Part shown: in pieces, positions 40,031 to 49,251 of the stretch
Position numbering within the stretch: the first letter of the stretch is position 1
How the letters are laid out: every line of letters starts with the position of its first letter
Source of the DNA: Acidobacteriota bacterium
GTDB lineage: Bacteria; Acidobacteriota; Terriglobia; Terriglobales; Acidobacteriaceae
DNA length: 51,652 nt
Direction of reading: 5' to 3'
Assembly: GCA_021785495.1 (NCBI GenBank)
Contig: JAJYFB010000006.1
Coordinates: 1-51,652 of the forward strand
Notes under the pieces: generated by a model
Seen by the model: only the letters and a program-made list of their open reading frames with translations
Told to the model about the DNA's origin: nothing
The model's database searches: none
Program-made: the position numbers and the translations under genes

Positions 40031-42190
40031 GTGGTCGCTACGCAATGGAAAAGGTTGATCGGGCTTGCCGCGCACAAGGGTTTCACCAGCGTTTTTCTAC
40101 TATGGATCGGGCTGCGATGCTTCGTCCTCCATGCGCAGGATGCCGGCAGGCCCGCGCCAGCCACGCTTGCAGAAGCGCAGATCGCCGCGAAGAATTTCGG
40201 AGCCGATGCGCCGTGGTTTCTGCGGAACATTCCGTTTCTTGAGATCGACGATGCGGAGATTCAGCGAATTTATTACTATCGCTGGAAGCTTTTCCGCGCC
40301 CACATTCGTCAGATCGGCGAGCCGGGAGTTACGGTCACCGAGTTTCTTCCGAACGTACCCTGGGCGCGCCAGCCGTACACCGATCTGAACGATTCCGCCT
40401 CGTTTCATTTAATGGAGGGCCGCTGGCTGCGCGATCCGGCGGTGGTCGATTCGCTGATCGACCATTTGTACGCGGGCGGAGGAAACGACCGTCATTTTTC
40501 GGAGTGGATCGCCTACGCCGCGTGGAGCACGACGCTGGTGACCGGCGACCCCGCGCCGGCGGTTCGTCACCTCGACTCCATGCAGTACATTTTCAACGCC
40601 TGGGACGATCATTTCGACTGGAAGCGAAAGCTCTACTGGATCGAGCCGATCGGCGACGCCACCGAATACAGCATCGCGTCGATCGACGCATCGGGAGCCG
40701 GTTTTACCAGCCAGCCAAGCCGCGACGACAAGGAAAACGGATTCACGAAAGGGTTTGCCTTTCGTCCCTCCATCAACAGTTACCAGTTTGCCAACGCCGA
40801 GGCGATTGCGGAGCTCGCGAAGACGGCCGGCGAACCGAAGGTGGCTGAGGAATATGCCGAACGCGCCGCATCGATTCGCGCGGCTGTATTGAACCAGCTC
40901 TGGAATCCAGCTCTTCAGCACTTTACCGATCGCTATCAGCGATCCACAAAATACGTGCAAGCCGGCGAGTTCATTCGCGGCCGGGAACTGGTGGGTTATG
41001 TGCCGTGGACTTTCGATCTCCCGCCAAAGTCTTCATCCGTCGATTACGCGCAGGCATGGAGCCACGTGCTGTCTTCCGCGGAGTTGGCGGGCGCTTACGG
41101 CCTGCGCACGGTCGAGCCGACTTATCCACGCTATCTGACGCAGTATCGCTACGACAAGGCGACGGGGCTGCCGGAATGCCAATGGAATGGGCCCTCCTGG
41201 CCCTTTCAAACTTCGCAGGCGCTCATGGCGCTTGCCAATCTTCTGAACGATTATCAGCAGACCACGATAACGCGCGGCGATTATCTTCGCTTGTTGCGCC
41301 AATATACGCATCAGCACGAACTGGCCAATGGCGAGCCGGACCTTCAGGAGGACTACAACCCGGACACGGGCGCGCCCATCGTGGGCCTGCCGCGGTCGCA
41401 TCATTACAACCATTCCACGTATGTCGATCTGATCCTCAGCGGTCTGATCGGCATCCGTCCCCGGTCCGATGACATTCTCGAAGTGAATCCGCTGCTTGCG
41501 AAAGAAAACGCCGCGCAAAAAAACGCCATTCGCTACTTCGATCTGCAGGATCTTGTCTACCATGGCCATACGATCGGCGTGATTTACGATCGCGATGGAT
41601 CGCGCTATGGCCTGGGCAAAGGCCTTTCTCTGTTTGTGGACGGACGACGCGCGGCCGGACCGTCGCCGCTGGGCCGCATCGAGGTGAAGTTGGGACCGTC
41701 CGCGAAGGCGGTCCACGCGACCGGTCCGCATTCTGTCGACCTCGCCGTCAATGTTGGCGCGCCCGGTTTTCCCAGGGGCTCTGCTTCGACAAGCGCCTCG
41801 CCCGAGTCGGTTGCCGAGGCGATTGACGGCCGCATGTGGTTCTTTCCAGAAATTGTCAACGGGTGGTCTCCGGCGGCGAACGATCCGGCGAGCTGGTACG
41901 CGGTGGACTTTGGCGGAACGCGGAAGATCGCGAGCCTCCGCTTGTACTTTGCGGACCAGCGTCCGCAACTTGCAGCGCCTGCCGGCTATGCCGTCGAGAT
42001 CAAAGTGGACGGCCAATGGAAAAAGGTCGGCGGACAGCGGCGCAAGCCGGAAACGCCCCTCGCGCCGGGCGTCAATCTGGTTACGTTCCCCGCTGTTGAT
42101 TGCAAGGAATTGCGCGTGGTTTTCACAAGCCCCGCGCGGCCGGCGACCTTTCGCCTGATTGAACTCGAAGCCTTCGGTCCGCAAGGTTAG
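40031..42190 (+). CDS. Secreted six-hairpin (MGH1-like/GH63-type) glycosidase with C-terminal discoidin-like domain
   Basis: The 719-residue protein is predicted to start at GTG 40031, with AGGAG about 13 nt upstream; no ATG fits the frame. A signal peptide ends near FVLHAQ. The central part (about 60-570) has the (alpha/alpha)6 toroid pattern of MGH1-like or trehalase/GH63-type glycosidases: EIQRIYYYRWKLFRAHI, EGRWLRDPAVVDSLIDHL, SINSYQFANAEAIAELA, NGPSWPFQTSQALMAL and SHHYNHSTYVDLILSGLIG. The last 130 residues (SWYAVDFGGTRKIASLRLYF) resemble an F5/8 type-C domain. The substrate is not evident; its position after a GH43 suggests plant-wall arabinoside or galactoside turnover. Confidence 0.8.
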   Translation: MVATQWKRLIGLAAHKGFTSVFLLWIGLRCFVLHAQDAGRPAPATLAEAQIAAKNFGADAPWFLRNIPFLEIDDAEIQRIYYYRWKLFRAHIRQIGEPGVTVTEFLPNVPWARQPYTDLNDSASFHLMEGRWLRDPAVVDSLIDHLYAGGGNDRHFSEWIAYAAWSTTLVTGDPAPAVRHLDSMQYIFNAWDDHFDWKRKLYWIEPIGDATEYSIASIDASGAGFTSQPSRDDKENGFTKGFAFRPSINSYQFANAEAIAELAKTAGEPKVAEEYAERAASIRAAVLNQLWNPALQHFTDRYQRSTKYVQAGEFIRGRELVGYVPWTFDLPPKSSSVDYAQAWSHVLSSAELAGAYGLRTVEPTYPRYLTQYRYDKATGLPECQWNGPSWPFQTSQALMALANLLNDYQQTTITRGDYLRLLRQYTHQHELANGEPDLQEDYNPDTGAPIVGLPRSHHYNHSTYVDLILSGLIGIRPRSDDILEVNPLLAKENAAQKNAIRYFDLQDLVYHGHTIGVIYDRDGSRYGLGKGLSLFVDGRRAAGPSPLGRIEVKLGPSAKAVHATGPHSVDLAVNVGAPGFPRGSASTSASPESVAEAIDGRMWFFPEIVNGWSPAANDPASWYAVDFGGTRKIASLRLYFADQRPQLAAPAGYAVEIKVDGQWKKVGGQRRKPETPLAPGVNLVTFPAVDCKELRVVFTSPARPATFRLIELEAFGPQG

Positions 42191-42249
42191 AAGCTTGCCG
42201 AGGTTCGCTTCCTCGTTCTTTCCTCCGGCTGCGGCCGAAGGAGAACGAC

Positions 42250-42636
42250 TCAGTTCGCTCCCTCGCCGACGACGGTGTAGCGCCTTGCCGCGCCGGGCGT
42301 GGTCTGCAACTCGATCACACGGTGATACTCCCCTGCAACGTTCGTCTCATCCTCGACGATTCGCGCAGGATAATCCCCGTTTTTCAGGACGTAGGCCAGG
42401 TACTGGCCAATTCCTGTCACAACCGCGGCGTCCTCGCTCGCCAGAATGTATTTCTTTCCGTCGATCGTCACGCTGATTTTCTGCAGACCGTAGCACATGG
42501 AATTCGGATTGCAGCTCACGCTGTAATCGCTCGATTCGACATGGACCGTCAGCGGATACGCCGGCTTCTCGGCGCTCCCGGGAATACAGAACGCCATCGA
42601 CAACGCCGCTACCGCGCATACCAAGCCTGATTTCAT
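42250..42636 (-). CDS. Hypothetical secreted protein (128 aa)
   Basis: The ATG at 42636 is preceded by AGGAAAGGA. After a signal peptide (about 1-22) the mature protein is a small beta-rich domain with two cysteines (VSCNPNSMCYG) that may form a disulfide, and the segments KKYILASEDAAVV and HRVIELQTTPG. I do not recognise the family. It is convergent with the glycosidase gene. Confidence 0.65.
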   Translation of the reverse strand: MKSGLVCAVAALSMAFCIPGSAEKPAYPLTVHVESSDYSVSCNPNSMCYGLQKISVTIDGKKYILASEDAAVVTGIGQYLAYVLKNGDYPARIVEDETNVAGEYHRVIELQTTPGAARRYTVVGEGAN

Positions 42637-42711
42637 GGTGAATCCTTTCCTCGGTGGTGCAAGCCTACTGCAATTGGATTCCATCCTTCGCGGAAGAGTT
42701 GCGCGCCAACT

Positions 42712-42726
42712 TGCTATGATCTACTC
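42712..42726 (+). promoter_or_regulatory. Extended -10 promoter for prfB
   Basis: TGCTATGAT (42712-42720) is an extended -10 (TGn plus TATGAT), ending 6 nt before the ATG at 42727. No Shine-Dalgarno is visible, so prfB may be transcribed as a leaderless mRNA. Confidence 0.45.
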
Positions 42727-43864
42727 ATGTCGCTGAACGATCTCGAATTTGCCTACTCCCCGGTGCGCGCCGCCGTGCGCGACCTGCGGGAGTATCTTTG
42801 ACCCGGCCCGCATCCGCAGGGAACTCTCTGAAATAGAAACCAGGCTGGCCGATCCGGCGTTGTGGTCCGATCCGGCCGCATCGCAGCCCTTGATGCGCGA
42901 CCGCAAGCGTCTGGAAGCCCTCGTCCACGACGACGACGAGCTGGTGCGCCGTACCGGCGACATCGAGACCTACTTCGAACTCGCCAAAGAGGGCGAGGAG
43001 GTTCTTGCCGAACTGGAGCAGGGCATCCAAGAGCTGGCCGTCTTTGCCGAGGCCCTCGAAGCGCGCACCATGCTCTCGGGCGAAGCCGATGCGCTGAACG
43101 CCATCGTTACCGTGCATCCGGGCGCCGGCGGCACCGAGAGCCAGGACTGGGCCGAGATGCTCTTGCGCATGTACCTGCGCTGGGCCGAACAGCAGGGCTT
43201 CAAAACCGAGATGAACGACTACCAGGACGGCGAAGAGGCCGGCATCAAGTCAGCCACCTTCACCATTGCAGGCGAGTATGCCTTCGGCATGCTGGCGGGC
43301 GAGAGCGGCGTGCACCGTCTGGTGCGCATCTCGCCCTTCGACTCGGCCAAGCGCCGTCACACCTCGTTTGCCTCGGTCTTCGTCTCGCCGGAGATCGACG
43401 ACTCGATTCAGGTGGACCTGAAGGCCGAGGACATGCGTGTCGATACCTACCGATCGGGCGGCAAGGGCGGCCAGCACGTGAATACCACCGATTCGGCCGT
43501 GCGCATCACGCACCTGCCCACGGGGATCGTCGTGCAGTGCCAAAACGAGCGCTCGCAGCACAAGAACCGCGACCGGGCGCTGAAGATGCTGCGCTCGCGG
43601 CTCTACGAATTCGAGCTGGAGAAAAAACGCGCGGACGCGAAAAAGCTCGAAGACTCGAAGCTCGACATCAACTTCGGCTCGCAGATTCGCAGCTATGTCT
43701 TGCAGCCCTATCGCATGGTCAAGGATCACCGCACGAAGATCGAGGTGGGCGACGCTGACAAGGTGCTCGACGGCTATCTCGAACCGTTTTTGAAGGGCTA
43801 CCTGCTTGCCAAGCGCCGCGGCACGGCGATTTCCGCCGGAGCTGGCGACGATCTGGATGTGTAG
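42727..43864 (+). CDS. prfB: Peptide chain release factor 2, with programmed +1 frameshift
   Basis: Reading starts at ATG 42727 and hits an in-frame TGA at 42799 after 24 codons. The slippery CTT-TGA-C context, with CGGGAG three bases before CTT, is the classic RF2 autoregulatory site. Skipping T42799 joins 42727-42798 to 42800-43864 and gives 378 residues. The product has the RF2 anticodon-like SPF (residues 202-204), which recognises UGA/UAA, and the GGQ loop (247-249), which triggers peptide release. When RF2 is scarce the ribosome pauses at UGA and shifts frame, raising RF2 synthesis. PrmC, its methyltransferase, is encoded at 14777. A coordinate-only gene caller would miss the first 24 codons. 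Confidence 0.97.
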
Positions 43865-43916
43865 AACGCGGTTTTTCCCGGAAGCCGAGAAGCCGATTGC
43901 CCGGAGTTGCAAACCG

Positions 43917-44366
43917 ATGACGAACGATCCCGTCCTGATCGACAAAATCCTGCGTACCGCGCGCAACATCGCCATTGTCGGAATGAGCGAGAAGCCTTGG
44001 CGCGCCAGCTATCAGGTTGGCCGCTATCTGGACCGGAATGGCTATCGTGTTTTTCCGGTCAACCCCGCGCTAGCGGAAGCGGCCGGAATGCCGTGTTTTG
44101 CGGACCTTGACGCGGCCCAGCGCGCGGCCCGCGAGCAAACAGGGCAGGGAATCGACGTTGCCGATGTCTTCCGCGCCCCGGAGCATGTGCCGGTGATCGT
44201 CGACGACGTTATTCGCCTTGGGATTCCGTACCTCTGGCTGCAGGACGAGATCGTTCACGACGAAGCCATCGCCCGCGCCCAGGCGGCTGGCGTTCAGTGC
44301 ATTCAGAACGACTGCATCTTCCGTGAGCACGCCGCCCGGCCGGAGTTGAGTACGAAGCGGAGTTAG
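43917..44366 (+). CDS. CoA-binding-domain protein (YccU-like)
   Basis: A 149-residue single-domain protein. NIAIVGMSEKPWRASYQVGRYL (in part) and YRVFPVNPA match the Rossmann-type CoA-binding domain; VADVFRAPEHVPVIVDDVI and LWLQDEIVHDEA complete the family pattern. It may bind CoA or acyl-CoA; the physiological role is not known. It starts at ATG 43917 with CCGGAG upstream, 52 nt after the prfB stop, so co-transcription is likely. Confidence 0.85.
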   Translation: MTNDPVLIDKILRTARNIAIVGMSEKPWRASYQVGRYLDRNGYRVFPVNPALAEAAGMPCFADLDAAQRAAREQTGQGIDVADVFRAPEHVPVIVDDVIRLGIPYLWLQDEIVHDEAIARAQAAGVQCIQNDCIFREHAARPELSTKRS

Positions 44367-44591
44367 CGCGCTGGCGGAGTCAGGCTGGTGGCGAGTTGGG
44401 AACTTCGCCGCATACCCAGGAAATGACGCGGGCGCGGACAAACGGAGCCGCAAACCGAGTCGCAAACTGAGTCGATGGAGCCGCGGATGCTTTTTGCAGG
44501 CCATCGCTTACCGCCTCTGCGCGGGATGATCGCTGCATCCTTCGTCCTTTACACTGAGTCCAACTGCGAGGAGTCTGCTTTTTTGCCTGCC

Positions 44592-46745
44592 ATGCGCCGT
44601 TTTCGGTCGATCCTTTCACTCGTCGCTTTGCTCGTTTTCGCGCTGTCGGCCCGCGCCGCCTCGAATGCGGCTGATGCAGCGCATCTGCATGTGCAACTGG
44701 TCTTTCCCCACCGGAGTCTGCAAGCCGGCGGGACGATGCAGGCGGGCCTCTACTTTCAGCTCGAACCGGGCTGGCATGTCTACTGGAAGAATGCGGGCGA
44801 CTCGGGCGAGCCTCCGCGCATGCAATGGACCTTGCCGCCCGGAATCTCGGCCGGCGCCCTCGAATTTCCCGCGCCCGAGCGGCTGCCGCTTGGGCCGTTG
44901 ATGGATTTCGGCTACGAAAATGAGGTTTTGTTCCCGTTCACCGTTCAGTCCGCGGCAAAAACCAAGGCCGGCCCGGCGGTTTTGCGCGCGCAGGTGAACT
45001 GGCTGGTCTGCCGCGATGTGTGCATTCCCGGCAAAGCCGCGCTCGAAGAGCCGATCGATGTGACGGCTGGGCCGTCGGCCGCAAGCGCGATCTCGTCCGG
45101 CGATCGGCAGCTTTGGCGGCGGCTGGCCAACCGGCTTCCGCAGCCACTGCCCGCAGGCGACGAGGCTGTCTTCGCGCCCACGCCTGCCGGTTTTCTGCTC
45201 GCCGTCTCGACCGGACGCCGCGAAACCCAGGCCGCGTTTTTCCCCGCCGAGGAAGACCTCCTCGACAATCCCGCGCCGCAAACCGTGACGCCCACGGCCC
45301 ATGGCCTGATCCTCACGCTGAAGAAGGATGCGAATTTGACCTCCGCGCCCGTCCATTTGCAGGGCGTACTCGAGCTGGCGGGTGGCCGCAACTACCAGTT
45401 GGACGCCCTGCGCGGGGCGATCGCTGCGCCAGCCTCTGCCGGAGGCGGCGCATTGGCCGGAATGGCCGGAATGGAAACGACGGGCAGAGCCGCTTCGGCT
45501 TTTTTCTTTGCGGCTCTGGCCGGCTCGGCCCTCTTCGCTTTTCTGGGCGGCCTGCTCCTCAACTTGATGCCGTGCGTGTTTCCCGTGCTGTTTTTGAAAG
45601 GTCTCGCGCTCGTCAATTCAGGTGGCGAGCAGCGGCACAAGCTGCGCCGGCACGGCCTCGTTTACACGGCCGGCATCCTCGTTTCCTTCTGGGCTCTGGT
45701 GGCCGTGCTGCTTGGCTTGCGCGCCGCTGGAGCCACGCTCGGCTGGGGCTTCCAGTTCCAGTCGCCGGTCTTTCTGATGGTTTTGGCCGGAGTTTTGTTC
45801 TTCCTCGGCCTCTCGCTCGCCGGGCAGTTCGAGATCGGTCTCTCGCTTACCGGCGCGGGCGGGACGCTGGCGGCAAAACAAGGCTACGCGGGCAGCTTTT
45901 TCACGGGCGTTCTGGCCGTCGTCGTGGCCACGCCCTGCACGGCGCCCTTCATGGGTGCGGCCCTCGGCTACGCGCTGGCTGAACCGGCCGCCGTCACCTT
46001 CGCCATCTTCACCGCGCTCGCGCTGGGACTGGCCGCGCCCTACGTCGCGCTGACCCTCCAGCCCGCCTGGACGCGGCTTTTGCCCCGGCCCGGAGCATGG
46101 ATGGAGATTCTCAAGCAGGCGGTCTCCGTTCCGGTTTTCGCCACGGTCATCTGGCTGGCTTGGGTCGTCGCCGAAGCCTACGGCGCGGCGCTTGTCGCGG
46201 CGCTGCTCGCCGTTTTCCTGCTGCTCTCAATTGCCGGATGGTTCCTCGGCCGTGCGCCGGGCCGCCGTTGGGCGGGGATCGTCGCCGCGCTTCTGCTTGT
46301 CGCCGCGCTCGCCGCCTGCATGGTTGCGCCGCGCGTGCTCGCCGGCTCGCCGGCCGGAACGCAAAACTCCTCCGTAAGCTCCGCCGCGTGGCGACCGTGG
46401 TCGGCCGAAGCCGTTGAGCGTGCCCGCGCCGCTGGGCAGCCGGTCTTTGTCGATTTCACCGCCGGATGGTGCCTGAGCTGCCAGGCCAATGAGCGCGTCG
46501 CACTCGGCCGGCCCGAGGTGATGCGCGCCTTCGCCGCGAAAAACGTAGCTCTTTTCAAGGCCGACTGGACCCGCGAAGACCCCGCCGTTACGCAGGCGCT
46601 GACCGCGCTCGGCCGCAGCGGCGTTCCCGTCTACGCGCTTTATGCGCCCGGCGCGTCCGCGCCCACGCTTCTGTCGCAGGTGCTCACGCCCGGCCTCGTT
46701 CTGGACGCGATCGACAAGCTGCCTCCGGCCAAAGCCGCGCCATAG
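44592..46745 (+). CDS. dsbD: Thiol:disulfide interchange protein DsbD (full length)
   Basis: A 717-residue protein with three modules. A signal peptide (1-22) precedes the N-terminal periplasmic domain with Cys140 and Cys144 (WLVCRDVCIPG). The eight-helix membrane domain (about 300-585) has the paired proline-flanked redox cysteines Cys328 (NLMPCVFPVLF) and Cys449 (VATPCTAPFMG). The C-terminal thioredoxin domain has CXXC at 627-630 (GWCLSCQ). It moves electrons from cytoplasmic thioredoxin to periplasmic partners, including cytochrome c maturation. GAGGAG (44568-44573) is 9 nt from an in-frame TTG at 44583, so the true start could be that TTG, three codons earlier. Confidence 0.92.
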   Translation: MRRFRSILSLVALLVFALSARAASNAADAAHLHVQLVFPHRSLQAGGTMQAGLYFQLEPGWHVYWKNAGDSGEPPRMQWTLPPGISAGALEFPAPERLPLGPLMDFGYENEVLFPFTVQSAAKTKAGPAVLRAQVNWLVCRDVCIPGKAALEEPIDVTAGPSAASAISSGDRQLWRRLANRLPQPLPAGDEAVFAPTPAGFLLAVSTGRRETQAAFFPAEEDLLDNPAPQTVTPTAHGLILTLKKDANLTSAPVHLQGVLELAGGRNYQLDALRGAIAAPASAGGGALAGMAGMETTGRAASAFFFAALAGSALFAFLGGLLLNLMPCVFPVLFLKGLALVNSGGEQRHKLRRHGLVYTAGILVSFWALVAVLLGLRAAGATLGWGFQFQSPVFLMVLAGVLFFLGLSLAGQFEIGLSLTGAGGTLAAKQGYAGSFFTGVLAVVVATPCTAPFMGAALGYALAEPAAVTFAIFTALALGLAAPYVALTLQPAWTRLLPRPGAWMEILKQAVSVPVFATVIWLAWVVAEAYGAALVAALLAVFLLLSIAGWFLGRAPGRRWAGIVAALLLVAALAACMVAPRVLAGSPAGTQNSSVSSAAWRPWSAEAVERARAAGQPVFVDFTAGWCLSCQANERVALGRPEVMRAFAAKNVALFKADWTREDPAVTQALTALGRSGVPVYALYAPGASAPTLLSQVLTPGLVLDAIDKLPPAKAAP

Positions 46746-46813
46746 CGTCGCAAAGCGCAAGGGGCTGAGAGCTTTTTGCCTTGTGCTGTCGTGCGATCGA
46801 GTAGGAGCCGGCG

Positions 46814-47017
46814 ATGGCGCAGATTCTGCTGCGTAACTTGAGCGAGAGAACGAAAAGCCATGTTCAGCGGCGCGCGAAACGGAATGGCCGCAGCAGGGAG
46901 CGCGACACCGACGAGCGCGACACGAGGATCGCCGACATCGTTCTGGCCACGCGCGCCACGCGCGACGAAAAACACTTCGAGGAGATCGCCCGGCCGGTCG
47001 TCAATTCCTGGAGATAG
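46814..47017 (+). pseudogene. Fused remnant of a FitAB/VapBC-type toxin-antitoxin pair
   Basis: A 67-residue frame with TAGGAG 7 nt upstream. Residues 1-28 (MAQILLRNLSERTKSHVQRR and on to RNGRS) match the ribbon-helix-helix start of FitA/VapB-like antitoxins. Residues about 39-67 (DIVLATRATRDEKHFEEIA followed by PVVNSWR) match the C-terminal end of PIN-domain toxins (ATRN-HF---PVVNPW). The middle of both proteins is missing, so an internal deletion has joined antitoxin start to toxin end. It has no catalytic acidic residues and cannot be an active toxin; it may still be translated. Confidence 0.7.
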
Positions 47018-47114
47018 GGCCCTGGCGATAGGGTGCGGAGCCGGACATTGCCTTGCGTGCGATCGTCCGCTCAAGCGTCGTGGCGGCGGCTTCTTGCGGC
47101 CGCTCTGCATCGCG

Positions 47115-47146
47115 CAAAAAAAACGGCCCCCGTTTCAACGGGGGCC
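47115..47146 (-). terminator. Rho-independent terminator of the OmpA-like gene
   Basis: On the minus strand a 10-bp stem (47146-47137 with 47134-47125) runs into an eight-T tract (47123-47116), about 105 nt after the gene's stop codon. The loop is very small (TC plus frayed pairs), but stem plus T run are convincing. Confidence 0.85.
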
Positions 47147-47250
47147 AAGTTGCCTTGGTTCTCTCGCGGAGCGAGAGCTTGGTAGGCGGCCAGCCGGTGC
47201 AGAGACCGTTGGCGCCGGAGCGGGACCATCCATCTGCGTGAATCCAGCGT

Positions 47251-48111
47251 TTACGGCTGCCCCGCGCCCGTGGCGGCAGTTGCGCTCTGGGGGGACGCAT
47301 CTGCCCTGGCCGCCAAACTGTTTTCCATCAGCCGCAGGTGCACGAGGCTCTTGTGCTCCGGCTTCTGGTCTTCACCGCCAGCCGCCTGCTGGGCATTGCC
47401 TAGCGCCACGGCGTGCATGCGGTAGATGGGAATCTGGTGCTTCGTTACGAGATAGCGCTCCACCGCTTCGGCCAGCCGCTGCGAACGCTCCATGCCGGCG
47501 CTGCCTGCAATCGGCGCATAGGCCGTGATCTCGATCACGTAGCCTTCGCGGCCGGTCAGGCCGGTGGCCAGCGTATCCAGTTGGGTGCGCGATTCGTCGG
47601 TCAGCTCCGCGGTCGCGCCATGGAAGCCGAGGTCGAGCGCGGAAACCTGCTGATACTGATCGAGGCCGTTGACGGTCGCGCTCAGTTGATCGACGTGGCT
47701 GGCGGCTTGCTGCGCGGTGTTGCCGGCGTTGGTTGCGGTCTGATTGGCCGAGTTTGCCGTCGCTGCCGCGGCATCGGCCGCCGACTGCGCCTTCGCGATG
47801 CCTGCCTGCGCCCTGGAGTTCACATCCTCAATCTGGTGCGCATTCCGGGCATTGATCTCGTCGAGTTCCGAGAGACGGTCGTCGATGGGGGTGGTCTGCT
47901 TCTTCACCCACTTCTTGCTGGCGAAGGGATTGATGCGGCCCCAGAAGCCCTCTTTTTGCGGGGTCTTCAGCGGCTGCATGGTACCAGCCGAAGGCTGCTG
48001 TGGCGCTGTGGAAGGTTGCGCCTGCTGCGCCCACACCGGAAATGCCGTGGCGGAGGCCAGCACAAGAACTGCAAGGCGGCGGGATTGGAGAACAACGCAT
48101 TGCGATCTCAT
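47251..48111 (-). CDS. OmpA-like envelope protein with Ala-rich coiled-coil
   Basis: A 286-residue protein with a signal peptide (1-28, ending FPVWAQ). Residues about 85-150 form a helical Ala/Gln/Asn-rich stretch (coiled coil), and about 155-255 an OmpA C-terminal-like domain: ALDLGFHGATAELTDESRTQLDTLA, then VIEITAYAPIAGSAGMERSQRLAEAVERYLV and the closing VHLRLM. The usual peptidoglycan-contact residues (the D and R of TD..GS..YN..LS..RA) are only partly conserved. It probably links the outer membrane to peptidoglycan. AAGGGG lies upstream of the ATG. Confidence 0.78.
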   Translation of the reverse strand: MRSQCVVLQSRRLAVLVLASATAFPVWAQQAQPSTAPQQPSAGTMQPLKTPQKEGFWGRINPFASKKWVKKQTTPIDDRLSELDEINARNAHQIEDVNSRAQAGIAKAQSAADAAAATANSANQTATNAGNTAQQAASHVDQLSATVNGLDQYQQVSALDLGFHGATAELTDESRTQLDTLATGLTGREGYVIEITAYAPIAGSAGMERSQRLAEAVERYLVTKHQIPIYRMHAVALGNAQQAAGGEDQKPEHKSLVHLRLMENSLAARADASPQSATAATGAGQP

Positions 48112-48498
48112 CGATTTGCCCCTTTCTTTCGTAGCCGGAAGCCTGAACTTGGGCGTCCGGGTGGGCCGTTTGACCGGCTCGCCTTGATGAATTGCACGAC
48201 GCGAGCCAAACCCCCCATCGGCGCGAACGGAATCTGTATTGCATTGAATCGAAAATAGATATTAAGTCCGCGCGCGCTGGAAAGCTCGCCAGTTTCCTGC
48301 GGCGGCTCGCAGTGGAACCGTGTAAATTATGCACGACTCGGTAGTTTCTACATGGAAAAGACGGGTCCAGCCCATCGGAAGGGTTCGGATCGGCACGGCA
48401 GGCATGGAAGGGAGGATGCGGACGCAGGGATGGCTGGATGCAGGCGCGGGGATGGCTGGATGCAGGCGCGGGGGGCGGATCGAATCGATGCGGGCGGG
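48112..48498. other. Intergenic region between DUF2393 and OmpA-like genes
   Basis: This 387-bp gap holds the tandem repeat at 48429-48472, a locally AT-rich stretch (48240-48265 and 48322-48350) and presumably the OmpA-like gene's promoter. No supported coding frame was found. Confidence 0.5.
48429..48472. repeat. 22-bp tandem repeat (two exact copies, a third degenerate)
   Basis: GATGGCTGGATGCAGGCGCG plus GG repeats at 48429-48450 and 48451-48472; a diverged copy precedes it (about 48405-48428). It lies 27 nt after the DUF2393 gene's stop, in transcription direction, in the gap before the OmpA-like promoter. Confidence 0.75.
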
Positions 48499-49020
48499 CT
48501 ACCGGGTTTCGACGTGGACGATCCGCAGGGTTGGGTATGCGCCGTTCCACTGGTTGGGAACGGCGTCGAAGACCAGGCGGAAATCCTGCCGGCCGCCGGG
48601 TTGGAGCGGAGCCGCCGAGACCGGTTCGAGATCGACATACGGTTGGCGGGTGCGGACCAGCCGCAGCGGCTGGGTCTCATTCCAGGCGACCTCGCCGGCC
48701 GCATCGCGAAAGAGCACCTGAACGTCAATTGCCGTCACGGTGCGGCTGCCCTGGTTCGCAAGCTGGCCGTCAAGGTAGGTGACCTTGCCGCCTGAGAGGC
48801 TTGCCGACTCGCTCATGGCCAGGCTGCCGATGGCAAGTTGATCGGCATACGGATCGAGAGGCGCCGAGATGGATGTGACCTTCTGCGCCTCCTTGCCGTG
48901 CCTGGAAAACGCGAAAAAGCTGCCCACAACGGCGAAGACGATGGCCGCGGCCACGGTCCAGGGAATCCAGTTTCGCTCGGTGGGTTCTGGTGGACGAACG
49001 AGCTGCGGACCTGTGCTCAC
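48499..49020 (-). CDS. DUF2393-family membrane-anchored protein
   Basis: A 173-residue protein with one membrane helix (about residues 20-38) and a periplasmic beta-sandwich (about 55-173). The segments LANQGSRTVTAIDVQVLFRD, NETQPLRLVRTRQPYVDL and QDFRLVFDAVPNQWNGAYPTL fit DUF2393. The start is GTG at 49020; TACAAT (49033-49028) ends 7 nt upstream, suggesting a leaderless mRNA. Function unknown. Confidence 0.8.
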   Translation of the reverse strand: MSTGPQLVRPPEPTERNWIPWTVAAAIVFAVVGSFFAFSRHGKEAQKVTSISAPLDPYADQLAIGSLAMSESASLSGGKVTYLDGQLANQGSRTVTAIDVQVLFRDAAGEVAWNETQPLRLVRTRQPYVDLEPVSAAPLQPGGRQDFRLVFDAVPNQWNGAYPTLRIVHVETR

Positions 49021-49027
49021 GACCGAA

Positions 49028-49033
49028 ATTGTA
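49028..49033 (-). promoter_or_regulatory. Candidate -10 box of the DUF2393 gene
   Basis: TACAAT on the minus strand ends 7 nt before the GTG start at 49020 and no Shine-Dalgarno is present, the same arrangement seen at the FG-GAP/ASPIC and prfB genes. Confidence 0.4.
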
Positions 49034-49251
49034 CACCGATGGGTCTGGCGGCAAAAGAAATTCGCGAATTTTCATCGCGTCTTCAACGTTTTCTGGCATC
49101 ATGTTCCCAGTCCATGCGTCTAAATGGACAAGAGAGAAGCGAACCGGCGCGAGAGAAAGCCGGAGTCTGGCAAGCCGGAAGCGGTGCGCTCCAACAGGCG
49201 AGGCCGAAGTTCCGAACCTTATCCCCCCGGATTGTGAAAGGCAGGCCAGTC

